From assembly GCA_963989245.1 (NCBI GenBank), contig OZ022339.1:91811142-91875141 (forward strand): a DNA stretch of 64,000 bases. Direction: 5' to 3'. Positions within the stretch are counted from its first letter, which is position 1. Every line of letters starts with the position of its first letter. The notes beneath the pieces were generated by a model, which was given only the letters and a program-made list of their open reading frames with translations, was not told the DNA's origin and searched no databases. Shown piece by piece: positions 39,491 through 50,000 of this stretch. The DNA comes from Nansenia antarctica (Eukaryota > Chordata > Actinopteri > Argentiniformes > Microstomatidae). Both the position numbers and the translations under genes were made by a program.

Positions 39491-41408
39491 ATGAAAGTAA
39501 TGACAGAAACATTTATTTGTCTAATAAATGACAACAATTTAGAAGCAATCATAAGCATGTCACGTGACCGCTTCTCCTCAAAAGAAGGATACGTGATTCA
39601 CAGCACTCGTCTGCTGTAACACGCTCTGCGCTTTGTACTTGGGTGAGTGTTTCCCATACATAGTCGAATTTGTCCTGACAGTCTCATTACGAACCAAGTA
39701 TTTTTAGCATGGTTTTAATTTATTTTATGTGCATTTTTTCAGCACTGCTTGTGGAAAGTGTTCGAGCAGGTTCGGGATAGGGCTTTGGTCCACCTTTCAC
39801 CAGCTGCTGTCACAAATTCATAATTTAAAATTGGCTCCATCAAAGCCCAACAATGTGATTTTGAATCCCACGGTAAAACCGTAAACCGCGGTTTAGCGCT
39901 ATCAAAACCCCAACCCATTTTTTGGGGGGACCAAATACGAAACATAAATGTTTTATTTGGACAAATCCAAAAGAAAATAGGCCCTGAAATAGGGGCGTAT
40001 GTATAAAAAGTTTGGTAATTTCTATGTACACCAAAAGAAAAGCTTCACTGCTTCACTGTCCACTACTTACGCAGGGCACTGTATATGACTTCCATTTTCA
40101 ACAGGAAAAGTAGGTTTTTCTTTCAGTTCCTCTTTAAGTTCGGTGTAAAAGGACCCATGAGGACGAAAAGATACATTTTATCAGAACTTGAGTTAATGCC
40201 AATGTCTGGTCTAAATTGAATGTGAATAGCTGCAATGGAAATATGTTGAATTAATTAATTGAATTACTTTGCTATCAAGGTTTTTTGTTTTACATAAGTT
40301 TCAAAGTGACACACTTTCTATTACTGTGTAAATGCCCTAATGCAACCTAAACTTCTAGATCAAAGCCGCAGGCCGATTCACTGGGAGTAAATAATATCCC
40401 CATGTTTAAAAACTGACCACAGCTGGTGGCACTGAGCATGTAGCCAGAAGAAATCCCATCAAACATTTAGCCTACCGGTAGCCTATACGTTATGAATCAG
40501 TGAAAATTATGTTCTTTAAAAGGGGTTGGTACATCCATTTTAAATTATTGATTTGATCATTCTGTCTTAACCCATCAGAACCCAAAATATCAGCTTGTTT
40601 TCCTCCATTGGTCATAAACAACGTAGACCTAGCCTAATTGTAAACAAACACTGTACCGTTAAAACTATCATTTTGATCTCATGAATGGTCATTCCATGCA
40701 ACCATCGCTCCGCCTATGAATCTGAGATTTTCTCCAGCCCCATCCCTTAACTGTTTACTGAATCCTAGATTACATAGTTTCTATAGAAACAACACAGGTG
40801 CCATTTTTGTTCTCAGTCTGGTTGCTTTGGTGGGAGAGCAGAATTCACTACTACATCTAAGGTTACAGAACATTACAGAACACACGGATCACTGCTGCGA
40901 CCAGAGAAGAGTCATATCACAAGCACTCAAATTAAATCATATTGAGGAATTTTAGAAAAAAAGTAAGCACTCAGGATCAGACTTCTTCCCTGCTTCCCCC
41001 TTCTCATTCCTTCGGATAGGGGCTCCGTTGAGCAGTCTCCACAAAGACTATGCATCTGTAGCATACGTACACTATTCAGGTCTACTGCCTGAAGCACATG
41101 AAAAGGATTCCTGCTCCTTTCACAAAACAGATGATGTCTGCCCTGAGTGGGGGCACCCCTAACCTGACAGGAAGCTTGGGGGAAGGGGATTTACAAGGGG
41201 GAGTTTCAAAGGTAGCACATCGTAGCCTACCACATCATATAAGGGTCTAGCTGAAACCGCACTTCAGGTTGCACACAAATATAAGGACGAGAGAAATAGA
41301 GAAACACAGCGCCACCATAGACTGTATATACTAGAGATATGCCACTGCCTTGACTTACTATTGGTAATGACAGGAAAGATGGCACCAGTCCCACGTGGGG
41401 ATATATCA
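39491..41408. other. Mostly unassigned sequence
   Basis: It holds a dispersed MITE end at 40000-40090 (CCAAAAGAAAAGCTTCACTG). No gene is recognised. Confidence 0.35.
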
Positions 41409-41453
41409 GTGTTTCCCAGAGGATATTTTGAGAGGGGGGGGGGGGGGGGGGGG
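41409..41453. repeat. hAT end fragment with 20-G run
   Basis: CAGTGTTTCCCAGAGGATAT followed by an uninterrupted run of 20 G at 41434-41453. The opening matches a hAT end seen also at 61361. Confidence 0.6.
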
Positions 41454-41764
41454 CGCTGTTTCTCTAGTAACAAAGTTGCTGTTTCTCTAGTAACAAAGTT
41501 GCTAACCAATATCATTTTGGTATGAGTAGTTCTTGTCCTTCCCTCCATAGGCAACTTGCCAAAATGGTGGTAGAGTGAAATGGATTCCTTTAAAGATGCT
41601 TTGCACAGTCTATCACAAAACGAAAACATGCTTCAAAATATCCTACGTGTTTGGTGTGTTGTTCTTTTCTGAAAAAAGTTTAAATTAAGTCAAAATACTC
41701 ACAAGAGTTATTTCCGTTTCTTCCTGTGACGGTGGTGTATTGCACGTTCCGGCTAATGCAAGTG

Positions 41765-41804
41765 CACGCTTTCCCCTCAATATGCGACTTGAGGGGAAAG
41801 CGTG
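41765..41804. repeat. 16-bp perfect hairpin
   Basis: CACGCTTTCCCCTCAA and its inverse surround an 8-bp loop. Confidence 0.9.
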
Positions 41805-41832
41805 TGCTTTCATTACCCAGGACTCGACTTAC

Positions 41833-41901
41833 ACCACCACCATAGGAGCAAAATGGATCAAACATCTCTTCTGGTAAGTCTTTGGACTTAATTTCAAGTC
41901 T
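41833..41901 (-). other. Candidate 5' exon on the minus strand
   Basis: A strong acceptor (pyrimidine tract TTCTTTCTTGCAG) is followed by 69 nt and a GGT|GTAAGT donor. The block contains GAGATGTTTGATCC, a possible start codon, and is open throughout. It could be a 5' exon of the minus-strand Polycomb gene. It could equally be a chance splice-like sequence beside the hairpin at 41765-41804. The residues resemble nothing I know. Confidence 0.2.
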
Positions 41902-42125
41902 CTGCAAGAAAGAACACAACAGACCAGTGGGATATATTGAAGCAGGTTTTTATTCTGAGATAGTGTGGCAGTGTGTTTTTCTGTTTTCGTCAAGGCATTT
42001 GTGTGCAACCAAAATGGGAAGCAGTCGTGTTGCAGCTAATAAGGCTTTCCCATGATGTTGGCCTACTTTGTTACTTTTATGAATCTGAACCCAAAAAGGG
42101 AGGCATTTTGTGGGAAGACAAACAT

Positions 42126-43410
42126 TAGGGATGTCCCGATCCGATATTGATATCGCCGCGATATCGGTCCTGAATGCTGGATCGCAGATCGCACCATAAA
42201 AAAAAATGGGGCTCGCGATCCGGCATGTCACTCACGTGATGACGACAGTAGTAGTCAGTGGTCACGGGCATGTAGCTAGTAGCTACCTGTGTGTAATGAG
42301 TCTGACAATGTCATGATGCTAGCTGGTGAAATCATAAACCATTTGCTTACGTAATTTTTCGTTTGTTTACATAGTCTGAAACTACAGATGGTAAGCTTTC
42401 AAATGATGCGTCATACATTGAAATCGGAAAAAAAAATCAGGACGACACAAGTATTTGAATGTTTGTTTGTATCAATGTTTTGCTCAAGAATGGTGACTGC
42501 TAAAAACGCTGCTAACAGCTAGTGGCTAAAGTTTCGTTCTAAAACGAAAGTATTGTAACGTCCCCACTTGGACAGTGGTTGAAATAATGACAGATAGCTT
42601 CTCTCATGTAATCTGTGCGTTTAATTGTAAACTATCTCATACACAACTTTCTTAGTTCACCGGAGCTCTCTCTCCCAACGGTCTCAATAACACACACAGC
42701 ACCCCCCCCCCCTGACCTCCACCAATCACAGGGGTGCATTGGCACACAACACAGTAACAGTGCGAACATGAACATGAACTCAAGCATTAATGAACATTAA
42801 TGAACAGGGTTGCTACACTATGTTTACAAGCCAGGTATCACTTACCGGTAGCCTCTGGCAACAGTGAATCCAAGTATTTAGTAATCGTTAAACTGTTGTA
42901 TATTTTATCGAGTGGTACTTTAAAACTTCCAAATGGCCTGTTATGAAAAAAACGAAAAGCAGATATTGTTGACACCCCTTCGATTCTGCGACTGGTTTCT
43001 GGTCTCACCAGCGGGCGTCTCTAGGCTACACTTTTAAAAAGGGTGCTATAATTGATTTGCCATTTGTAAGAGAAGATAAATATAGAATAAAAACATGAAG
43101 GCACTAAAACTAGAAATCAGACAGTAACTCTTTTTTTTCTACAATGCTGAATGCTGCTGTTTAAATTGTTTTAACTTTAAACCAGTTGGTCACTGAGTAC
43201 TGCAGAGTACTGTTTTTGTTGCTTGAATAAAGGCTGGCAGTCTTTAATAGCCAACTGTTGTTGTGGACTATATACTGGGGAAGTATTTGTTATTATTCAG
43301 GAGTAAAACAATAAATACAAATATCGGATTGATTTCGGTATCGCAGATACCTGAAGCCCAGGTATCGGTATCGGTATCGGTAGTGAAAAAATGGGATCGG
43401 GACATCCCTA
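42126..43410 (+). mobile_element. hAT element, copy D, with an LTR insertion
   Basis: The ends TAGGGATGTCCCGATC and GATCGGGACATCCCTA, with duplications ACAAACAT at 42118-42125 and 43411-43418. It is nearly collinear with copy C. Compared with C it carries an extra 264 bp at 42554-42817. Confidence 0.93.
42554..42817. repeat. Probable solo LTR
   Basis: It begins TGTAACGTCCCC, ends GTTGCTACA and is flanked by GTAT/CTAT. It is absent from copy C at the same place. TG...CA ends with a 4-bp flank and no coding content fit a solo LTR. Confidence 0.7.
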
Positions 43411-43418
43411 ACAAACAT

Positions 43419-44575
43419 ACAATCTCTCCATTTCATTCATACATTTGAAATACATGTCATGGGGCGTCTGATCCATCTGCACTGTGCCGGTCTTTTAACA
43501 ATCTTGAAGACCCAGACAGTTTTCCTCAGAATATTGGATATTTAGTTTGCTGGATTATCCAACAACATGGCACTCAACTCAACCATCACAGTTGAACAGG
43601 TTTTAATCCAGATAATTCAATAAATCAGACCACTGTAGAGTAATCATGTATGACGTTCGTCTATATATAGTATAAATGTCCCGATCTTTTGAGAAAAAAA
43701 CAGGGGGAGTCGCGCCTCAGCACTGATCAAGGTAACGCATCCTCACCTGGATTCGTCTGTTTTTGCGTTACTCCTACGAAAGAAGATACAGATTAACGAT
43801 ACGCATAACATGGTTATTGTACAGTAGAAAATGTAAGTAGGCCTACTGAGATTAATTCAAGAATATAGAGTCAAACCTGCTCAAAGTTCAACTGTGATAG
43901 GTACAATGAGAAGCAAGTGCTTTGGAGTTGGATAATCCATCTGACATTTAGACTAGTGTGCTGTGTGCTGGAATGTTGGAATGGAACATGATGCCACGGA
44001 GAAATAACGACTGACAACTGGCGGGCACAACGATACTTTTTTAAACTATCGTATTAGCTAGCTAGATCAATCCTTTTTAAACTGTCTAATTTGCTACTGG
44101 ATGTCTACTATGTTACCTGCTTTCAGGATGTCAGCCGTGACACACACACACACACACCGTGACGCGCTCAGTCATACGCTTGCTGCCAGGACGACTCCCT
44201 ACCCCGTAGCGAGAAGTTAGCTAGCTGCAACGTCAGCGAACACTCCATAAGATCATTATTTAGCTAATAGATAAGTACAGTTTTATAAAAGATCCATCTC
44301 CCTTTGTAATAACGGCCCAAAAGCAAAATATAGCTACAGACAGATAACGTTTGAAGTATAGTACCAACTAGGAGGTAGCGTTGGCTATATTGGGGTAGCT
44401 AGCTAGCTACTGGGCTGGCAAGCGCCAGCTAGCAAGTGTTGACAAATACAGCTAGTTACAGCTAGCTTTTTAGCGAGCGATTTTTTCCGACAGAATCGTC
44501 TCTTTTAGATCATGACTTAATCTGTCTGTAATTTCAAATAACCGTAGATGAATAGATTAAAAATAAACGACTTAC
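43419..44575. other. 5' intron of the minus-strand gene
   Basis: No coding exon recognised. A CA microsatellite lies near 44140. Confidence 0.35.
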
Positions 44576-44644
44576 AAGTGCCCTTTTTCTTTCGAAATTG
44601 AGTCAGATCACAACACTTTCCTTTAGTAGTCAGCCGCCATATTT
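44576..44644 (-). promoter_or_regulatory. Probable first exon and YY1-like core promoter of the minus-strand gene
   Basis: On the minus strand AAATATGGCGGCTG (44644-44631) matches the YY1 motif often found just downstream of TATA-less start sites. About 55 nt further on there is a consensus donor, CACTT|GTAAGTCG. The ATG in the motif opens only a five-codon frame (MAADY, then stop), so the exon would be untranslated. Its position and orientation suit the first exon of scml2. No transcript evidence is available. Confidence 0.4.
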
Positions 44645-44649
44645 GTGCT

Positions 44650-46801
44650 ACTTCTGTCAACGAGTGCGCATGTACATACTAGAGCAGGGAATTCAACCAA
44701 GCCCACTTTCCCCCCCTACTGTGGGGAGGATGTTATAAAAGTTTAATGATCTGATTGTGTTAAGGGCGCAAGCGCATAGCCCTACTGTAAAGTTATTCAG
44801 CCTTTTCATGATAAATGGCCATGACTCCCACAAATATTGCTAACTTTTTGCTTTTTGGCAGGCACGTAGAGGACCCCAGTCCCAGGCCACACCCTCACAG
44901 GGGGGGGGGGGCAACACCTTGAATTCTTCAACTTTGAGAGGCTGTCACTTTTTAACCGTTTTTCACTGGCAGATCCGCCTCCTCAAAACAAACGAAAATC
45001 CAGTAAGATTGAAAAGATGCGTCCCAAAAGATTTTCGTCTATTTTAGAATTTTGTGACAAACACCGTTTTTTCCCTATATGTTTACTTATTCATTTATTT
45101 ATTTTTAAATAGAACATGAAGTCCGGCAACAACACAACATCCAACGAAAGTCAGACACACATTGATACCCACATCACAAACTAAGAACAACAATGAAAAA
45201 CAAAGCAAACAAAAAACTCAATTTCAGACACAAAAAAATAAAGCAAACAAAATACATTTTTACAATATTCTGATCAAGTAAAATAGGGCATAGCATAGAA
45301 ACGTCCAATCCTACAAATATTTAAGTTGTGAATTTCTCGCTGTCTGAAATTGTAATAGGGCCTACCACGTTTTGTAAAAATCTGAACAGTGGCAGATTTC
45401 ACTGTTTTGATTGATTGATTGAAAACTTTATTATAAGATTTGCAGAAGTAGGTACATGAAAGTACATATTACATACAAGGTCAACTAACAGGATAAAAAC
45501 CCAAGAAAGCCACTGGCTTATTTCAATTGGGGTCCTTGATACTGTAATCATTTAAGCAAGCCCACTAATGAGTATGAGCAAGAACAACAGTTGGACTTGC
45601 TGAAGCAAACCCACTAACAATACACATATTTCCCGTAACCTCTGCTTATACCTTGACAAAACTAATTAGAAGACAACTGAATTGAAATTACTTTCCAGTA
45701 ACCTTCATTCCTAGAACTCCATTCTGACGGCAGCTTCGGAGCTCTATCCGGAATGTTGTGTAAACATTCGACCTACAGGGGGCGCTGCAGAGACTACCTA
45801 TGGAGGACTAGATTTCCGTTGTTTCTTCTTCTTGACTTGTTGTTGTTGCTTTCCTGCCTGTAAACGCTTGTATAAACAGCAGCAAGGGAATCGATGAAAG
45901 TAGAGGGACTACGGATTATTTGGTCAAGAACTCAACAAAAAGGAATGAAGAAGAACTATTAATCTCTATTTCGCAGATTATGCTGAGATGATTGACAAGT
46001 GTCGATGCGAACTCACGACTAACATACGGGTTCCGGGTAGATAATTAAAACGTCAGCGATAGACTGCTAGCCGTAGCTAGCCGTATGGGTTTGCCATTTC
46101 ATTAGCCAGCTGTCTTTATTATGCAGGTTTTCCTCTTTTATTTGGAAGTTCCTGATCTGCAATGATATAGCTGTTAACCAACTAAGTTGTATATAAGAAA
46201 GATATCTGGAGACAACATTACAACAATTGCCAATGACTGCTTCGGAAGATTGCCTTAAAACGCAAGCTAGCTACTAGCTAAGAGCAAGCTAGCTTGTTGG
46301 CTAGCGGTGCTAATGTCTGAAATGTTTCGCAGACAGAGCCTATGTAACGTTAGCTAGCTTAGGAAGTTCTCTTGCTACTACGGTGCAAGCGTATTGACCC
46401 TTATCAGGCCTAGCTCAAAACTAGGCCTAGCTAAGGATCCGGTTTTAAATCCATTTGCGACACGATAACGACAGCTAATGTAAGCAGGTATTGGAACTCA
46501 GTCACATGCAGTAAACCAACTCATGTGAGTGTGTATAGATTTGGTGTGTGCTATGCCCAGCCAGTCATGATCTTGGATAATAATACGACACACAACCCAA
46601 GTAGCTAGACGTCCACTTGTGATCATCTTAAGACATTCTTATAAACACTGCTTTGTGGTGTATTGTTGCGGTTAATGTGTGTTGCACCACCCTACTATCG
46701 GGAAGCTTTGGAGTTGGTGAAAGCCCAGGACGTTGATGCACGTCTGACCTGGATTAAGAGAACAAGTCAGTGCCATCATCAACCACCCAATCAGAGATAC
46801 A
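44650..46801. promoter_or_regulatory. Intergenic/promoter interval between scml2 and tmem259
   Basis: Two genes appear to diverge from this 2.1 kb interval. It holds many GCTAGCTAGC runs (44395-44410, 46265-46300), a CTCF-like site at 45772-45786, a GGG-rich run at 44900-44911, and an apparent old repeat at 45395-45700. The part before the tmem259 ATG is presumably its 5' UTR, because an in-frame TGA stands at 46745. The transcription starts were not determined. Confidence 0.4.
45772..45786 (+). promoter_or_regulatory. CTCF-like motif near the tmem259 promoter
   Basis: CCTACAGGGGGCGCT matches 13 of 15 positions of the CTCF core consensus. Confidence 0.35.
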
Positions 46802-47014
46802 ATGTCTGAAAACCAAGGCAACGTGAACAACAACGTCCCGCTGAATAACAACGGCGGGGCGAATAGGATCCGAAATCCCAACATCAACCAGAACCCACTC
46901 ATCAATGTACGAGACAGGCTGTTTCACGCCCTCTTCTTTAAGATGGCAGTCACCTACGCCCGGTTGTTTCCACCATCTTTCCGAAGAATCTTCGAGTTCT
47001 TTGTCCTACTTAAG
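46802..47014 (+). CDS. tmem259: tmem259 exon 1 (start codon)
   Basis: 71 codons from ATG, ending in phase 0 at CTTAAG|GTAAGG. It has an Asn-rich, variable N-terminus followed by the conserved block NPLINVRDRLFHALFFKMAV and FPPSFRRIFEFFVLLK. The frame is closed upstream by TGA at 46745-46747, which supports this start. Intron 1 is 8.36 kb and mostly repeats. Confidence 0.95.
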
Positions 47015-50000
47015 GTAAGGCTTTCTGACATGTTTCCACTATGCGCGTTAAATGCCACTGGTGGATGCTACTGACTGCACACTGCAAAGTAGGTTCAGCA
47101 GGTCTATGCAGCTCTGCCTTGGTCATGCTGGACATACCGCGGTCATGCCACAGGGGAAATACCTCGTTTGTTTTGAATGTGGTGCTTCTGTTTTGATGGG
47201 AGGATTAGTGGCTGAGTAGGTTCAGGTTGTAGGTTGTATATCGCCTTGGAGTAATCATCTTCCAATCATTGTTCTTTTTTTGACCCACCATAAACGATAC
47301 CACATGTGTTCGCACTGACACCACACTCAACATTCTCATTTGATGAGATTAGGGCTTGCAGGTGTTACAATACTTGATGTGACTGGTGATCCGGATGGTG
47401 ACCATGACTGCATACAGCTGGGGGGGGGGTGTATTCCACGTAAATGTCCACACCAATTCATAGCTTTCAGTCACGTGGTTTCTTCCCTAGCAACCACCAA
47501 CCTGACGGGCAAAAAGTATCATAGCAACATCGCTCAACATGGCGATTTACCGGCTGCCTACTATTTAGACCACCTCACCCATCTTCGAAGAACTATCAAG
47601 ATACACGACGGTGATAGGAGTGGAGGATCGACTCCATTCAAAAACGTTTGGATTTCATGTCTTCTCCTCTATCCGGACACGTTGGAATTATTTTCCTAAC
47701 CCCCGGAGAATCAAAGTTATTAACCCGCAAAAGGTGCGTCCTTGACCGGCTTTCTCCGTGAATAACACCGGTTATGGAGGTGGTACAAATACAAGACTAT
47801 TATTGCTAAATTCACCATCAATATACGGTCATTTTGAGCCCTTAACCACCTCGCTGACACCCCGAGAAGATATACTTTTAATACGAAACTCGATCAACCG
47901 GGCGTTCGGGAGTTCTACCGCTGCTGGACGGAACTCCCGCTGACAGCGGGTCGAGGGGATATTTCTACCCGGGAATTCGCTCCTGTGTCCACGGTGATAG
48001 GAGTGGAGGATCGACTCCATTCAAAAACTTTTCGATTCCCTGGCTTCTCCTCTTTCCGGACACGTTGGAATTATTTTCCTAACCCACGGGAAATCAAAGT
48101 TATTAACCCGCAAAAAGTGGGTTTTGCCCGTGGGTTTTGCCCGCAAAAAATGCCTTTTGCCCGTCAGGTGGGCGTTTCCACTATGCTGTGACGTCACATG
48201 AAAGCTATGAATACGTTTTTTTGATAAACGTTTTTCGTATATAAAAATATGACCGTCCACACCAGCATGTTTAAAAGCAATATAAACGCTGTCATTGAGC
48301 ATTCCACACCAGTAGTCGGCGATATAATTTTAACCTCATAGCCCCGCTGGCCAATCAGACGCCTCTGTCTTTCAATGTTCTCGTTAACTTAAAAGTCCAG
48401 TTAACAGTGAAAGAACTAGAAGCACTTTGTACACATCCATTTTCCTCGCTTGTGTAGCCTCGAACACCGTTGCCTGTTGTAAACATAGTAGTTACTGGTG
48501 CCAGGATATGACGTTGGAGGGAACAGCAAACAGCTGCAGTGCGCATGATCATAGAAATCTACACGCATGATGACGTGACGAATACAAAAAGCTCAGTCTA
48601 TCTCGTCCACATGGCAAAAAATAATATACAGCGTTTTTAAAATCTTCACTCTGGCAGGCGTTTTTAAAAATCTTCGTTTTCAGGGGGCAAAAACTTGTTT
48701 GCGTCTGGACGAACCCCCCAAAACGAATATAAAAATCCACGTTTATCAAAAAAACGTATAGGTGTGGACAGGGCCTGAATATTCGCGATTAAAAGGAAAG
48801 CCTCGTTCAGGCAACTCTCGATTGGGATTCAAGCCTCAAGTGATTATTCGAATGAGAATCAGGCTTGTGTCATCAATGTTCACGCAAGACAGAATGGGAA
48901 ATTCTCGATTTGTGCGCGTGCCCGCAGGTAGAAGGAGCCCAGAAGAGCCGACTGTCAAAAAGAAGATACTAGACTGAATGACAGCGCAGCGCTCCTACTT
49001 AAGGGCTCTGCACACAGCGTGCGATTTCTGTTGCGCGTCAACGTTCCATTTTGAAGTTTGAATGGAAGTCTATGAGAACAACACATTTCAACACACACGG
49101 CCCCGATTTTAATCGCACGGCGAACATTCGATTCCATTCATTTTGAATGGGACAAAGCACAAGGCGTGCGAGTTTTGTCGCACTGTCAAATTTTGCAAAA
49201 TGTTGTAAAAGTTTGTGGTGCGACGGATTATTGCGTCACAATGGGACAATTGGGAAAACTTCAACTGGTCTATCTAAATTAATTGAGTCACTCATAACGG
49301 GGAGAGAGACTGGAGCATACATTTTTGACTGTCTCCTTTTTTGAAAGAAGTTAAAGGCTGAAGGTCTGACCCAAAAGGTCTGATACAGTACATACACCTA
49401 CGGTACATGAAGGGTTTATGATGTACAACATTATCATTTCATTTTCATATCATATATTTCAAATACATACTGGACACAACAACGGATAATGGATGCCATT
49501 TGGTAAACCTCATCTTCTTTTCAGTGTGCCAGGCACATCATTCACTAATCACTAAAATATAGTTTTTGGCTGCACGGGGTTGCCAGATTTTCTAATCTAG
49601 CACGACTGAATGACCAGCCAATTTATACACATGTTGTATAGACACTGTCCACTGAAAACCGGACATCCGGCAACCCAACATTTATATTTAACTGAACTGT
49701 CAAACTATGGTTGGTTACCTGACATGGGGCTGGTATGAAAATTATGACAACGCTAGCTAGCTAACATTAATGAAGTGTCGAGTATAAACACAAATAAAAC
49801 GTTAGCAACAAAAAAAAAGTTACTATTAACTAGCTAGCTAGCAAAAAAGCTAGCTATCATTACTTAAAAGCATATCGACGTTAACGTTGCTACTCACCCA
49901 TTTTCGTTTGTCTCCTTTCGTTGATGAGATGTTAAGTGACCGTTGTTCTAGAACGAACTGTACTAGATACGAACATCACCATCAGCCAGCCACTACACTT

